Positions 16,093-24,613 of a stretch of 64,000 bases of DNA are shown piece by piece; within the stretch, counting starts at the first letter, position 1, and each line of letters opens with the position of its first letter. Below the pieces are notes generated by a model. The model did not search any database and was not told where the DNA came from. It worked only from the letters and a program-made list of their open reading frames with translations. This stretch comes from Stenotrophomonas maltophilia (lineage in GTDB: Bacteria; Pseudomonadota; Gammaproteobacteria; Xanthomonadales; Xanthomonadaceae). The translations under genes were made by a program, and so were the position numbers. The stretch spans positions 1,568,001 to 1,632,000 of the forward strand of contig NZ_LT906480.1 in assembly GCF_900186865.1 (NCBI RefSeq). The letters run 5' to 3'.

Positions 16093-17159
16093 CCGCCTCC
16101 ATCAGGTTCGCCCTGCAGGTACGGGGCCAGGCGGCGCAGGGCGGCACGCAGCAGCGGGGAGCGTGCGTGGATCGCGTGCCGGGTGGAGGTGAAGCGGGCG
16201 CCCAGTTCGGCCTTGATCCGCGAGTCGGTCCAGCCGGCCACGTAGTGGCTCAGGCCGTGCAGCAGCGCGTACTCGAGGTTGTGCATCCAGCTCACCGCGT
16301 ACAGGTTGTGCTCGCGTGACTGCGGGTAGGCCAGACCGATGTACTTGTCCACCAGCTTTCCGGCGTGGATGTAGCACAGGTTCCAGCCGATCAGCTGACC
16401 TTGGTGGCGGTACAGGAACATTCGTCCCTGGCCCTGGCTGTCGGCCAGCAGGTACTGGAAATAGGTCAGGTCGAGCTGGTCGAAATGCACCGCGCTCTGC
16501 GCATACACGCCCAGGTACAGCGCATACAGCTCGGCCTGCAGCCGTGGGTCGGCGAGGGCCGGATCGCCGGTGGCGATGCAGTCGATCTGCAGGTCATCAC
16601 GCGAACGGAGCTTGCGCCGGATGTTCTTGCGGCGCGAGGGCGACAGGCGGCCGAGGTAGCCATCGAGCGAATCGAAATCGATCGCCACCCAGGCAAGCGG
16701 CATGCCTTCCAGTTCAACGAAGCCGCGCGCCAGCAAGGCCTGCAGGAACGCCGCGCTGTGCGCGTTGGCCGCGTCGTCCAGCAGCGGTGAATCGATGGCC
16801 AGGTCCTTGACCACCAGCAGCCGGGTATCGCCGATCGCGTGACGCGTCACGTCCTCGGCCAGCGCCTCCGGCGCCACGTGCGCCGGCAGCGGGGTGTACT
16901 CGGTGCTGGTGGCACCGACGAAACGGGTCTTCCAGGTGATCCATGGCCGCCACAGGCGCGACAGCGGCAGGCCGAGCAGCTTGCTGCGCAGCGCGTCGTC
17001 CATCGTGGTGGTCAGGTCCAGCGGCGCACGGAAGGTCGGCAGGCCACTGGGAAGGCGGCCTGCCTCGAATCCGAGCGGCGGGTGGGCCAGGAAACCCTCC
17101 AGCAGCGCGGCCGGTTCCAGCGCGGTGCTGGATGCGCGTGACGTCATCTCCATCGGCAC
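16089..17159 (-). CDS. FemAB/GNAT-like acyltransferase
   Basis: A 356-residue protein. The second half has the GNAT/FemAB-like core: SRRKNIRRKLRSRDDLQIDC, then GRMFLYRHQGQLIGWNLCYI, then VDKYIGLAYPQSREHNLYAV. This is the pattern of the peptidoglycan-biosynthesis/BioF2-like acetyltransferase group that uses acyl-CoA or aminoacyl-tRNA donors. No signal peptide. It overlaps the arginase-like gene by four bases and lies 23 bases after the aminotransferase gene, so it is co-transcribed. It probably attaches an acyl or aminoacyl group to the pathway product. Confidence 0.7.
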   Translation of the reverse strand: MPMEMTSRASSTALEPAALLEGFLAHPPLGFEAGRLPSGLPTFRAPLDLTTTMDDALRSKLLGLPLSRLWRPWITWKTRFVGATSTEYTPLPAHVAPEALAEDVTRHAIGDTRLLVVKDLAIDSPLLDDAANAHSAAFLQALLARGFVELEGMPLAWVAIDFDSLDGYLGRLSPSRRKNIRRKLRSRDDLQIDCIATGDPALADPRLQAELYALYLGVYAQSAVHFDQLDLTYFQYLLADSQGQGRMFLYRHQGQLIGWNLCYIHAGKLVDKYIGLAYPQSREHNLYAVSWMHNLEYALLHGLSHYVAGWTDSRIKAELGARFTSTRHAIHARSPLLRAALRRLAPYLQGEPDGGG

Positions 17160-17182
17160 GGGAACCGGCAGCGCATCCAGCC

Positions 17183-18583
17183 TCAGCCCTTGGCCTTGGT
17201 CAGCGCCTGGTCGAGCAGGGTGATCGCCAGGTCGATCTCTTCGTAGCTGATGTCCAGCGACGGCGCGAAGGTGATCACGTTCTTGTACCAGCCACCCACG
17301 TCGAGCACGAGGCCCATGCGCTTGCCGTCGTGCAGGAGGTCACCGGCCAGGCCGATGTCGACCATGCGGTCCAGCAGTTCCTTGTTCGGGGTGTAGCCGT
17401 CGGCCTGGCAGATTTCGGCGCGCAGGGCCAGGCCCAGGCCGTCGACGTCGCCGATTTCCGGGTGGCGCTTCTGCAGTCCACGCAGGCCGTCGAGGAAGTA
17501 CGCGCCCTTTTCCGGTACGGTGCGCTCGTAGTCCATTTCCTTGCCCAGCTTCAACACTTCCAGGCCCAGGCGGGTGCCCAGCGGGTTGGAGTTGAAGGTG
17601 GAGTGGGTGGAACCCGGCGGGAACACGGTCGGGTTGATCAGCTCTTCGCGTGCCCACAGGCCCGACAGCGGGTTCAGGCCGTTGGTCAGCGCCTTGCCGA
17701 ACACCAGCACGTCCGGGGTCACGCCGAAATGCTCGATCGACCACAGCTTGCCGGTACGCCAGAAGCCCATCTGGATCTCATCGACCACCATCAGGATGCC
17801 GTACTTGTCCAGCACGCGCTTGAGGCCGGTGAAGAAGTTGCGCGGCGGAATGACGTAGCCGCCGGTGCCCTGGATCGGCTCGACGTAGAACGCGGCGTAC
17901 TCGGCCTGGCCGACCTTGGGGTCCCACACGCCGTTGTACTCGCTTTCGAAAAGGCGCTCGAACTGCCACACGCAGTGGTCGGAATACTCGTCCGGGGTCA
18001 TGCCCTTCGGGCGACGGAAGGGGTACGGGAACGGGATGAACATCGCGCGCTCGCCGAAGTGGCCGTAGCGGCGGCGGTAGCGGTAGCTGGAGGTGATCGA
18101 CGAGGCACCCAGGGTGCGGCCGTGGTAGCCGCCTTCGAAGGCGAACATCAGGCTCTTGCCGCCGCGCGCGTTGCGCACGATCTTCAGCGAGTCTTCAATG
18201 GCCTGCGCGCCGCCGACATTGAAATGCACGCGACCGTCGAGGCCGAACTTTTCGTGCATGTCCACGGCAATGGTCTTGGCCAGCTGCACGCGGGTCGGAT
18301 GCAGGTATTGGCTGGCGACCTGCGGCAGGGTGTCGATCTGGTCCTTCAGCGCGTCATTCAGGCGCTTGTTGCTGTAGCCGAAGTTGCAGGCCGAGTACCA
18401 CATCTGCAGATCGAGGTAGGGCACGCCCGCACCGTCGAACATGTAGCTGCCTTCGCCGCGCTGGAAGATCTTCGGCGGGTCGACGTAGTGGACGGTATCG
18501 CCGAAGGAGCTGTAGCGGGCTTCGTCGGCCAGCAGCTGCGCGTCGGAGGCAGCGGCGTCGGCGTTCTTGTCAAAAATGTTCAT
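17183..18583 (-). CDS. Class III PLP-dependent aminotransferase
   Basis: A 466-residue fold-type I aminotransferase. Visible are the phosphate-binding NVGGAQAIEDSLKIVRNARG, the motif FEGGYHGRTLGASS, the cofactor Asp in MVVDEIQMGFWRTG, and the Schiff-base Lys in LVFGKALTNGLNPLSG. It belongs to the omega-amino-acid/acetylornithine group; substrate specificity cannot be read. The C-terminal part matches the full-length family. It is in the middle of the eight-gene run with a HAD phosphatase and a second aminotransferase upstream. Confidence 0.88.
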   Translation of the reverse strand: MNIFDKNADAAASDAQLLADEARYSSFGDTVHYVDPPKIFQRGEGSYMFDGAGVPYLDLQMWYSACNFGYSNKRLNDALKDQIDTLPQVASQYLHPTRVQLAKTIAVDMHEKFGLDGRVHFNVGGAQAIEDSLKIVRNARGGKSLMFAFEGGYHGRTLGASSITSSYRYRRRYGHFGERAMFIPFPYPFRRPKGMTPDEYSDHCVWQFERLFESEYNGVWDPKVGQAEYAAFYVEPIQGTGGYVIPPRNFFTGLKRVLDKYGILMVVDEIQMGFWRTGKLWSIEHFGVTPDVLVFGKALTNGLNPLSGLWAREELINPTVFPPGSTHSTFNSNPLGTRLGLEVLKLGKEMDYERTVPEKGAYFLDGLRGLQKRHPEIGDVDGLGLALRAEICQADGYTPNKELLDRMVDIGLAGDLLHDGKRMGLVLDVGGWYKNVITFAPSLDISYEEIDLAITLLDQALTKAKG

Positions 18584-18646
18584 GCAGTTCGGTTCCGTGA
18601 AGGACGTTCGAAAGGGGCGACGGGGGAGCGTGCTTGGAGGGAGTAC

Positions 18647-19363
18647 TCAGGCGGTGGCCAGCAGCGGGGGCAGTGCGGCGGGCTGCGGGCGGGCGTCGAT
18701 GCGACGTGGCTGCAGCAGGCTGCCATCGAGCAGGCGCGGCAACAGTGCGACTGCATCGTGGAAGGTTTCGATGGCGGCATGCTCGATGCCGGCATTCGTG
18801 CAATGGGTAATCAGGCGGCGCTTGGCGAACACGAAGTCGGCGTCTTCGGACACGCAGAAATCCGAGCTGCCGTCACCGATCATCAGCACGCGCGGTGCTT
18901 CGTTGGCGCGCGCCTGCGCGGCGCAGGTGCACTTGCAGGTGCCACTGCGGCAGCCTTCGGCCTGGTAGGGCGACTCCAGTTCCCAATGGTCTTCGCACCA
19001 GCGCAGGTGGTTGGCCACCACCGGCAGCTGCGACAGGCCGTGGTTGGCCAGGATGCGGTGGATCGCATAGTCCAGGCCGTCACTGACGATGCGCAGCGGC
19101 AGGCCCAGCTGTTCGGCACGGCTGACAAAGGCGGCGAAGCCCGGGTCGATCTGTACCTGGTCCAGGTGCGCGTCGAGCGTGGCCGGGTCCAGCTTCAGCA
19201 GCCGCACCTGGCCCTGCATGCATTTACGCGAGCCGATCTTTCCCGCTTTCCACTGGTCTTCCAGTTCCTGCCAGCCCGGCTGGCCGTACTTTTCCAGCAG
19301 CGAGTCGATGACATCTTCGAGGCTGATGGTGCCGTCGAAGTCACACAGGATGCTCCAGTGCAT
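18647..19363 (-). CDS. MtnX-like HAD-IB family phosphatase
   Basis: A 238-residue phosphatase. Motif I is CDFDGTISLEDVIDSL (residues 6-21), motif II is the Ser of LRIVSDGLDYAI, and motif III/IV is MIGDGSSDFCVSEDADFVFA. A Cys-rich insert (CRSGTCKCTC) sits in the middle. This is the phosphoserine phosphatase/MtnX-like branch. Start MHWSILCDFDG is chosen because DFDGT should be near the N-terminus; the frame extends upstream without good start context. It may dephosphorylate an intermediate such as phosphoserine before transamination. Confidence 0.82.
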   Translation of the reverse strand: MHWSILCDFDGTISLEDVIDSLLEKYGQPGWQELEDQWKAGKIGSRKCMQGQVRLLKLDPATLDAHLDQVQIDPGFAAFVSRAEQLGLPLRIVSDGLDYAIHRILANHGLSQLPVVANHLRWCEDHWELESPYQAEGCRSGTCKCTCAAQARANEAPRVLMIGDGSSDFCVSEDADFVFAKRRLITHCTNAGIEHAAIETFHDAVALLPRLLDGSLLQPRRIDARPQPAALPPLLATA

Positions 19364-19537
19364 GGGCAGGTCCGTCGATGAAAGAAACGCCCGGCCCGAT
19401 GCCGGGGCAGGCTCAATGTAGGCAGGCCGCCTTTCTCGTTCCTTTCCTGTTGAAAGGCTCTTCTGACAGGCTGGGAAAACGTTCAGGAAGGTGCACGGAT
19501 GAATGCGCGGAGGGCAGGCCACGCGTGCACGTTCGGG

Positions 19538-20740
19538 TCAGGCGCGGGCCAGGACCTGCAGTATTTCGGCAGTCTCTTCGCGGGTCTCCCAGGCGCTGTT
19601 GCCAAGGGTCAGCATGCGTGCGGCGAAGTCGCGTGCATTGGGCATGTCGTCCTGCGGCACGATGCCGCGCAGGTACGCGTAGCCGGGCAGGGCATGGATG
19701 AACATGCGGCTGGCGCCGAGACCACGTGGCCACAGGTCCTTCAGTACGGCATCGCGGGCGCGCTGGCTGGGCAGCAGCAGCATCAGCAGTGGCCAGGTGC
19801 CACCGCTACCGGCGAGGCCGTCGACCACTTCTACGGCTGGCAGCTGTGCCAGCTGCACGCGCAGCTGCAACGCACGCAGGCGACCGGCCTGCAGGAACGC
19901 CGGCAAGCGCCGCGCGGCATGCGCGCCGATGTTCTGCCGCCAGTGGCTGACCCGGTGCTGCGGTATATCAAGCGGGAAAATGTCACCGACCGCTTCTTCC
20001 AGATCGTCGCGTTGAAGCGCACTGCGCAATGGATTGCCATACACCAGCGACAGCAGCGAAGGGCGATAGCAGGCAGCAAGGCCGATCAACTGCACGCTGC
20101 GCAGCAGCTCCCAGTGCAGGCTGGAGCGAACGTGCTGGACGGCATGTTCGGCCAGCCCAGCACGCAGTTCGTCGTCACGGCTGACCAGCAGGCCGCCTTC
20201 ATGCAGGCTCAGGCCCTTGCCGGCAGCCAGGCTGAAGAATCCGATATCGCCACGCAGGCCGACACTGCTGTTGCCGACCCGTGCGCCGAGTGCCTGTGCG
20301 GCGTCCTCGATCACCCAGGCGCCGGCGTTGCGGGCGACTTCGCAGGCCAGTTCGACATCGGCGATGCGCCCGCCCAGGTGGGTCGGCAGGATCGCCAGCG
20401 TGCGCGCATCGGCCAGACGCCTGAGCTGGCCGGGATCAAAGTCGAAGTGGCCACGACGGGTATCGCAGAGTTGCACGCGCAGGCCCAGGCTGTGCACCGC
20501 GATCGGCACCAGCGGGCAGGTATAGGCCGGCATGATCACGGTGTCGCGCCTTGGCGCGCGCTTGCGCAGCGTACGCAGCGCGATCAGCAGTGCATGCGTG
20601 CCGGAACAGGTCAGCTGCAGTGGCGGTGTGCCGAGCTGGCTGGCCAGGACTTCGCGCAGGTCGCCACCTCCGGGCAGGAAATCGCTGGCCTGAATCGGCA
20701 GGCCAGCGGTAGGTGGCAGTTCGCGCGCGAACAGGCTCAT
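19538..20740 (-). CDS. DegT/DnrJ/EryC1/StrS-family aminotransferase
   Basis: A 400-residue PLP enzyme with the family landmarks: TCSGTHALLIALRTL (cofactor phosphate), VIMPAYTCPLVPIAV, ILPTHLGGRIADVE, VIEDAAQALGARVG (pyridine-N Asp), and FSLAAGKGLSLHEGGLLV with the catalytic Lys. The family aminates keto-sugars and related ketones. The gap of about 174 bases to the HAD gene is the largest within the run and could hold a promoter. The next gene upstream is ten bases away. Confidence 0.85.
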   Translation of the reverse strand: MSLFARELPPTAGLPIQASDFLPGGGDLREVLASQLGTPPLQLTCSGTHALLIALRTLRKRAPRRDTVIMPAYTCPLVPIAVHSLGLRVQLCDTRRGHFDFDPGQLRRLADARTLAILPTHLGGRIADVELACEVARNAGAWVIEDAAQALGARVGNSSVGLRGDIGFFSLAAGKGLSLHEGGLLVSRDDELRAGLAEHAVQHVRSSLHWELLRSVQLIGLAACYRPSLLSLVYGNPLRSALQRDDLEEAVGDIFPLDIPQHRVSHWRQNIGAHAARRLPAFLQAGRLRALQLRVQLAQLPAVEVVDGLAGSGGTWPLLMLLLPSQRARDAVLKDLWPRGLGASRMFIHALPGYAYLRGIVPQDDMPNARDFAARMLTLGNSAWETREETAEILQVLARA

Positions 20741-20750
20741 CGCAGCCCGC

Positions 20751-21149
20751 TCACGACGCGCTTTCGGCGGGACTGTGCGGGTCGTCCGCTTCAGCGCGGC
20801 CGAGGCAGACGATGCCGGCCACGATCAGTACCGCACCGAGCAGATGGTGCAGGGTCAGTGGCTCGTTCAACAGCCACGCCGACAGCAGCAGCACGCTGAT
20901 CACTTCCAGGTGTGATGCGGCAAACGCGGGGCCGATCGGCGCATGGCGCAGCAGGCTCATCCAGGTGAAGAACGCACCCACGTAGCCGAGGATGGCGCCG
21001 TACACCCACGGCTGCGACAGCACGCGCAGCAGCCAGGCGGTGTTGGCCTCGACCGGCAGCGCGGCGTCACCGGCGTACTTGAAGCACAGCTGGGCCAGCG
21101 TGTCGAAGGCCATCAGCAGCGGGAAACCGATCACATACAGGCGCCTCAT
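20751..21149 (-). CDS. Small four-TM EamA/SMR-type transporter subunit B
   Basis: A 132-residue membrane protein with four predicted TM helices: MRRLYVIGFPLLMAFDTLAQ, VYGAILGYVGAFFTWMSLL, FAASHLEVISVLLLSAWLL, and LLGAVLIVAGIVCLG. The size is that of SMR or ArnE/ArnF half transporters, which work as pairs. It starts with ATG overlapping the stop of the sister gene (ATGA). A long in-frame extension upstream is the shadow of the sister gene and is not used. Confidence 0.78.
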   Translation of the reverse strand: MRRLYVIGFPLLMAFDTLAQLCFKYAGDAALPVEANTAWLLRVLSQPWVYGAILGYVGAFFTWMSLLRHAPIGPAFAASHLEVISVLLLSAWLLNEPLTLHHLLGAVLIVAGIVCLGRAEADDPHSPAESAS

Positions 21150-21505
21150 GAGCCGGCCCCCACCATCGCCACGCCTGCGGTGACCAGCAGCATGCCAGTC
21201 ACCCGCAGCGGCGTGAGCTTCTCGCGGAACAGGAAACGACCGGCGATCATCAACGCAACGATGTTGATCGAGCCCAGCAGCACGCCCTTGGACAGCGGCA
21301 CCAGCGACAGGAACGCAATCCAGGCCACGAACTCGAGCACGTAGCAGGCGATGCCGATCCACAGCCAAGGGCGGCTGAGCATGTGTTTCCAGCGTTGCAG
21401 TCCTTCGCCTTCCTGCGGATCGCTGGCGGCGGCCTTGAAGGCGAGCTGGCCACCGGTATCGAGTACCACATTGGCCAGCCACAGCAGGGTGGCGAGTGCC
21501 CCCAT
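21146..21505 (-). CDS. Small four-TM EamA/SMR-type transporter subunit A
   Basis: A 119-residue four-TM protein (MGALATLLWLANVVLDTGGQ, WLWIGIACYVLEFVAWIAFL, GVLLGSINIVALMIAGRFLF, RVTGMLLVTAGVAMVGA). It pairs with the following gene by a four-base overlap, as expected for a dual-topology heterodimer. Start MGALATLL lies one base after the esterase stop codon. Likely role: flippase or exporter for the product made by the surrounding enzymes. This is inferred from the ArnE/ArnF analogy and context. Confidence 0.78.
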   Translation of the reverse strand: MGALATLLWLANVVLDTGGQLAFKAAASDPQEGEGLQRWKHMLSRPWLWIGIACYVLEFVAWIAFLSLVPLSKGVLLGSINIVALMIAGRFLFREKLTPLRVTGMLLVTAGVAMVGAGS

Positions 21506-21506
21506 C

Positions 21507-22343
21507 TCAGGCCACCGCCTTGAGCACGCCCGTGCGTTCACCGATCTCGGTGAAAAAGCGCGCGCTGCGACGGATCACATCGCGGCGTTCGCGATCGATG
21601 GTGATCATGTGGTAGCTGTCTTCCAGCACCACCAGTTCCTTCGGGCCGCTGACCCGCGACATCACCAGCTCAGCGTTGCCCATGCTGGCCACATCGTCTT
21701 CGCGGGCGTGCATCACCAGGCACGGTGCGGTGACCTGGTGCAGGTGGCGGCGGGTCCAGTTGCTCAGCGCACGCATCTCGGCCAGCGCATGCCAGGGATT
21801 GCCCGGCAGGCCGGCGGCGGCGCTGTCGCCGGACAGCATGGCGGCGCTGACCTGCGCGCGCAGGCGCTCGTCGCGCAGGCCGTACGGCGGTTCTTCCATG
21901 AACATGCGGTCGCGGCCGATGTTGAAGCGCTTGAACCACGGCAGCAGGAACGAGAAGCGGGCCACGGCGGGGATGTTCCAGCCGTCATAGCGGAAAGTGG
22001 CGCCGTATACGCCGACCCCGGACACCCACTCGGGGCGACGTGCAGCAAGCGCCAGTGACAGCACCGCGCCCATCGACAGGCCACCGACGAACAGCTGGTC
22101 AACCTTGCCGCGCAGGGTTGCCGCGGCATCTTCCACGCCCTGGTACCACTGTTCCCAGGTGGTCGCCAGCAGGTCATCCACGCTGCCGCAATGGCCGGGC
22201 AGCTGCACGCCGTGCACGGTGAAACCGGCGTTGTTCAGCCCTTTGCCCAGCATGCGCATTTCCGCCGGAGTGCCGGTCAGTCCATGGACCAGCAGCACGC
22301 CCTGTGGGCCACCGGGGAGGAAGAAGTCGTGCGATTCGGTCAC
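21507..22343 (-). CDS. Est30-like alpha/beta-hydrolase (carboxylesterase/lipase)
   Basis: A 278-residue cytosolic hydrolase. Oxyanion region LLVHGLTGTPAEMR, nucleophile elbow GGLSMGAVLSL with Ser near residue 94, Asp in MHAREDDVAS, and His in LEDSYHMITIDRERRDVI complete the triad. The H-x-I-T-x-D-x-E-R ending is typical of Est30/monoacylglycerol lipase-like enzymes. First gene of the run that continues to 15202. Possibly activates, trims or recycles an acylated intermediate. Confidence 0.85.
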   Translation of the reverse strand: MTESHDFFLPGGPQGVLLVHGLTGTPAEMRMLGKGLNNAGFTVHGVQLPGHCGSVDDLLATTWEQWYQGVEDAAATLRGKVDQLFVGGLSMGAVLSLALAARRPEWVSGVGVYGATFRYDGWNIPAVARFSFLLPWFKRFNIGRDRMFMEEPPYGLRDERLRAQVSAAMLSGDSAAAGLPGNPWHALAEMRALSNWTRRHLHQVTAPCLVMHAREDDVASMGNAELVMSRVSGPKELVVLEDSYHMITIDRERRDVIRRSARFFTEIGERTGVLKAVA

Positions 22344-22422
22344 CTGGCGGCTCCGGGACGGCAGTGGGGATGGCAGGATCGCAAGCGCGATTTTCGCCAG
22401 CCTTTCAGCGCCCCGGGCCGGG

Positions 22423-23802
22423 TCAGGGCGCCTTCAGCAGCGGCAGCGTGATGGCGACCTTCAGTCCGCCACCGGGGCGGTTCAGGAAGCTCAGGCGGCC
22501 GCCGAAGTGCTCCACCGCCTCGTGCGCGATGGCCAGGCCGAGGCCGGTGCCGCTGGCAGCGGTGCCCGGCGCCCGGAAGAAGCGCTCGCCCAGCCGTGGC
22601 ATCACGTCGTCGGGCACGCCAGGGCCGTTGTCTTCCACATACAGTTCGACATCATTGTCGTCCAACGCGTGCACGCCTACCGTGACGGTTGCATTGCGGC
22701 CGGCATAACGCAGGGCATTGTCGATCAGGTTGTCCAGCGCCTCCTGCAGCATGGCGCCGTTGCCGAGTACACGCAGCGGATGGGGGCTGCCGCGGTAGCC
22801 CAGATCGATGCCATCGCGGATCGCCTCCGGTACGCGCATGCCGACCCACTGCGGCACCAGCTCGCACAGATCCAGTGCCTCCACGGTATCGGGCACGGTC
22901 TGCGCCCGGCTCAGCGCCAGCAGCTGGGTGCTGACCCGGGCCGTGCGCTGGTTGAGCCGGCGGATGTGCTGCAGCGCCTCGCGCACCGTATCGGGGTCAC
23001 CGTGTGCCAGCGCCTGGTCCACGTGCAGGGCCATGCCGGCCAGCGGCGAACGCAGCTGGTGCGCGGCATCGGCGATGAAGCGGTTCTGCAACGTGATCAT
23101 TTCCGCCTGGCGGGCAAACAGATCGTCGATGGTGCTGATCAGTGGCTGGATCTCCTCCGGTACATCGGCATCGGAGATCGGTGCCAGCTCGCCGCGGCGC
23201 TGCGCCAGGCGGGTCCTCAGCGGGGTCAGGATGCGCAGGCCGTAGGTCACGCCGAACCAGACCAGCGCGGCAGTGCCCAGCGCCAGCATGGTCATCAGCG
23301 GGATGATGATCATCAGGATCTCGCGCGCACGCTGTCGGCGGTCGGCCATGCTCTCGGCCACGGTCACCGCCAGCTGGTCCTGTGGATCGTTCATCGCCTG
23401 CGTGCAGACGGTGGCCATGCGCACCTGCTGGCCATTGAGGTTGCCGTCGTACAGCGCCGGATGCACGCCGGTGCAGTCCTGTGAAGGGGCGTACGGGCTG
23501 AAGTCTGCATTGCCGCTGAGGGTACCCATGCGGCTGCTGTCGACGTTGAAGTAGCGATGGCCGTCGGGGTCGTACTCGATCAGGAAGCGTGCCTGCGGAG
23601 ACAGGTCGCTGGTCACCGGCATGGTGCTCAGCATCTGCGCGAACGAATGCGTGTCGTCGATCAGGTTGCGGTCGTGGATGCGGTTGGAATAGTCCAGCGC
23701 AACGTAATAGGCCAGGATCGTGTTGAAGGTGAGCAGGCCCAGCATCGGCAGCGCCAGAAAGGCGAGCAGGCGCCGACGCAGGCTGGGTGGTCCACTGATC
23801 AC
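22423..23802 (-). CDS. Sensor histidine kinase, TctE/QseC type
   Basis: A 459-residue membrane kinase. TM1 (LLAFLALPMLGLLTFNTILA) and TM2 (IIIPLMTMLALGTAALVWFG) enclose a periplasmic sensor of the 2CSK_N type (YYVALDYSNRIHDRNLIDDT). HAMP follows, then the H-box FIADAAHQLRSPLAGM, N-box DNLIDNALRYAG, and G-boxes VEDNGPGVP and GTGLGLAIA. The GTG start overlaps the regulator stop (GTGA) and gives MISGPPSLRRR; a long upstream extension is the shadow of the regulator gene. The usual substrate class of this sensor group is carboxylates, but no transporter is nearby. Confidence 0.88.
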   Translation of the reverse strand: MISGPPSLRRRLLAFLALPMLGLLTFNTILAYYVALDYSNRIHDRNLIDDTHSFAQMLSTMPVTSDLSPQARFLIEYDPDGHRYFNVDSSRMGTLSGNADFSPYAPSQDCTGVHPALYDGNLNGQQVRMATVCTQAMNDPQDQLAVTVAESMADRRQRAREILMIIIPLMTMLALGTAALVWFGVTYGLRILTPLRTRLAQRRGELAPISDADVPEEIQPLISTIDDLFARQAEMITLQNRFIADAAHQLRSPLAGMALHVDQALAHGDPDTVREALQHIRRLNQRTARVSTQLLALSRAQTVPDTVEALDLCELVPQWVGMRVPEAIRDGIDLGYRGSPHPLRVLGNGAMLQEALDNLIDNALRYAGRNATVTVGVHALDDNDVELYVEDNGPGVPDDVMPRLGERFFRAPGTAASGTGLGLAIAHEAVEHFGGRLSFLNRPGGGLKVAITLPLLKAP

Positions 23803-24482
23803 GAGGCGCTTTCGTCCTGCGCGTCTTCCAGCATGTAGCCCAGCCCGCGCACGGTGCGGATGCCCATGCCGCCGGGTTGCAGCTTGCGGCGCAGGCGGTG
23901 CAGGGCGATGTCCAGGCCGTTGTCGGTGAGATCCTGGCCCCAGTCGCACAGCGCTTCCACCAGTTGCGCGCGCGACACGATGCGCTCGGCGCGAACCGCC
24001 AGCGCCGACAGCAGGCCGAATTCGCGTGCGGTCAGTTCCAGAGACTGGTCGTCGATCCACACCCGATGCCCGGCCAGGTCGATGCGAAGGCGGCCGATGC
24101 GCAGGTCCGGGTTGCCATTGCTGGTGACCCGGCGCAGCTGGGCGCGCACGCGCGCTTCGAACTCGTCCAGCGCGAACGGCTTGACCAGGTAGTCATCGGC
24201 ACCCAGGTCGAGCACACGCACGCGCTCGGCCAGGCCGTCACGGGCGGTCACCACCAGCACTGCGAGGCCATCACCGCGCTGGCGCAGGCGCTGCAGCACG
24301 TCGCGGCCATCCAGCTGCGGCAGCCCCAGGTCCAGTACCAGCAGCGCGTACTGCGTCGAGCCCAGTGCAGCATCGGCGTGCGCACCGTTGTCGACGTGGT
24401 CGACCACGTGCCCCTGCCGGCGCAGCGAGGCGCACAGGCCGGAGGCGATATCCGGGTCGTCTTCAGCAATCAGAACGCGCAT
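23799..24482 (-). CDS. OmpR-family response regulator
   Basis: A 227-residue regulator. The receiver has acidic pocket EDDPD (residues 7-11), phospho-acceptor Asp in LVLDLGLPQLDG, conserved Thr in VVTARDG and Lys in DDYLVKPFA. A winged-helix domain follows (LELTAREFGLLSALAVRAER to LRRKLQPGGMGIRTVRGLGY). Start MRVLIAEDD is chosen over an upstream ATG because the receiver begins directly there. First gene of the regulator-kinase operon; a hairpin of unknown role lies at 24506-24531 upstream. Confidence 0.9.
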   Translation of the reverse strand: MRVLIAEDDPDIASGLCASLRRQGHVVDHVDNGAHADAALGSTQYALLVLDLGLPQLDGRDVLQRLRQRGDGLAVLVVTARDGLAERVRVLDLGADDYLVKPFALDEFEARVRAQLRRVTSNGNPDLRIGRLRIDLAGHRVWIDDQSLELTAREFGLLSALAVRAERIVSRAQLVEALCDWGQDLTDNGLDIALHRLRRKLQPGGMGIRTVRGLGYMLEDAQDESAS

Positions 24483-24613
24483 GCGCGGGGCTCCTGTAAC
24501 GGTCAGGCCCACCGGATGGACGGGGTGGGCCTCTCGGCTGCCGAGGGTAGCCGCAAACCGGCTGCAGGTGGAGCGCGCCGGCACCTCCCGGCACCGTCGC
24601 GCTGTCTCTCCAT

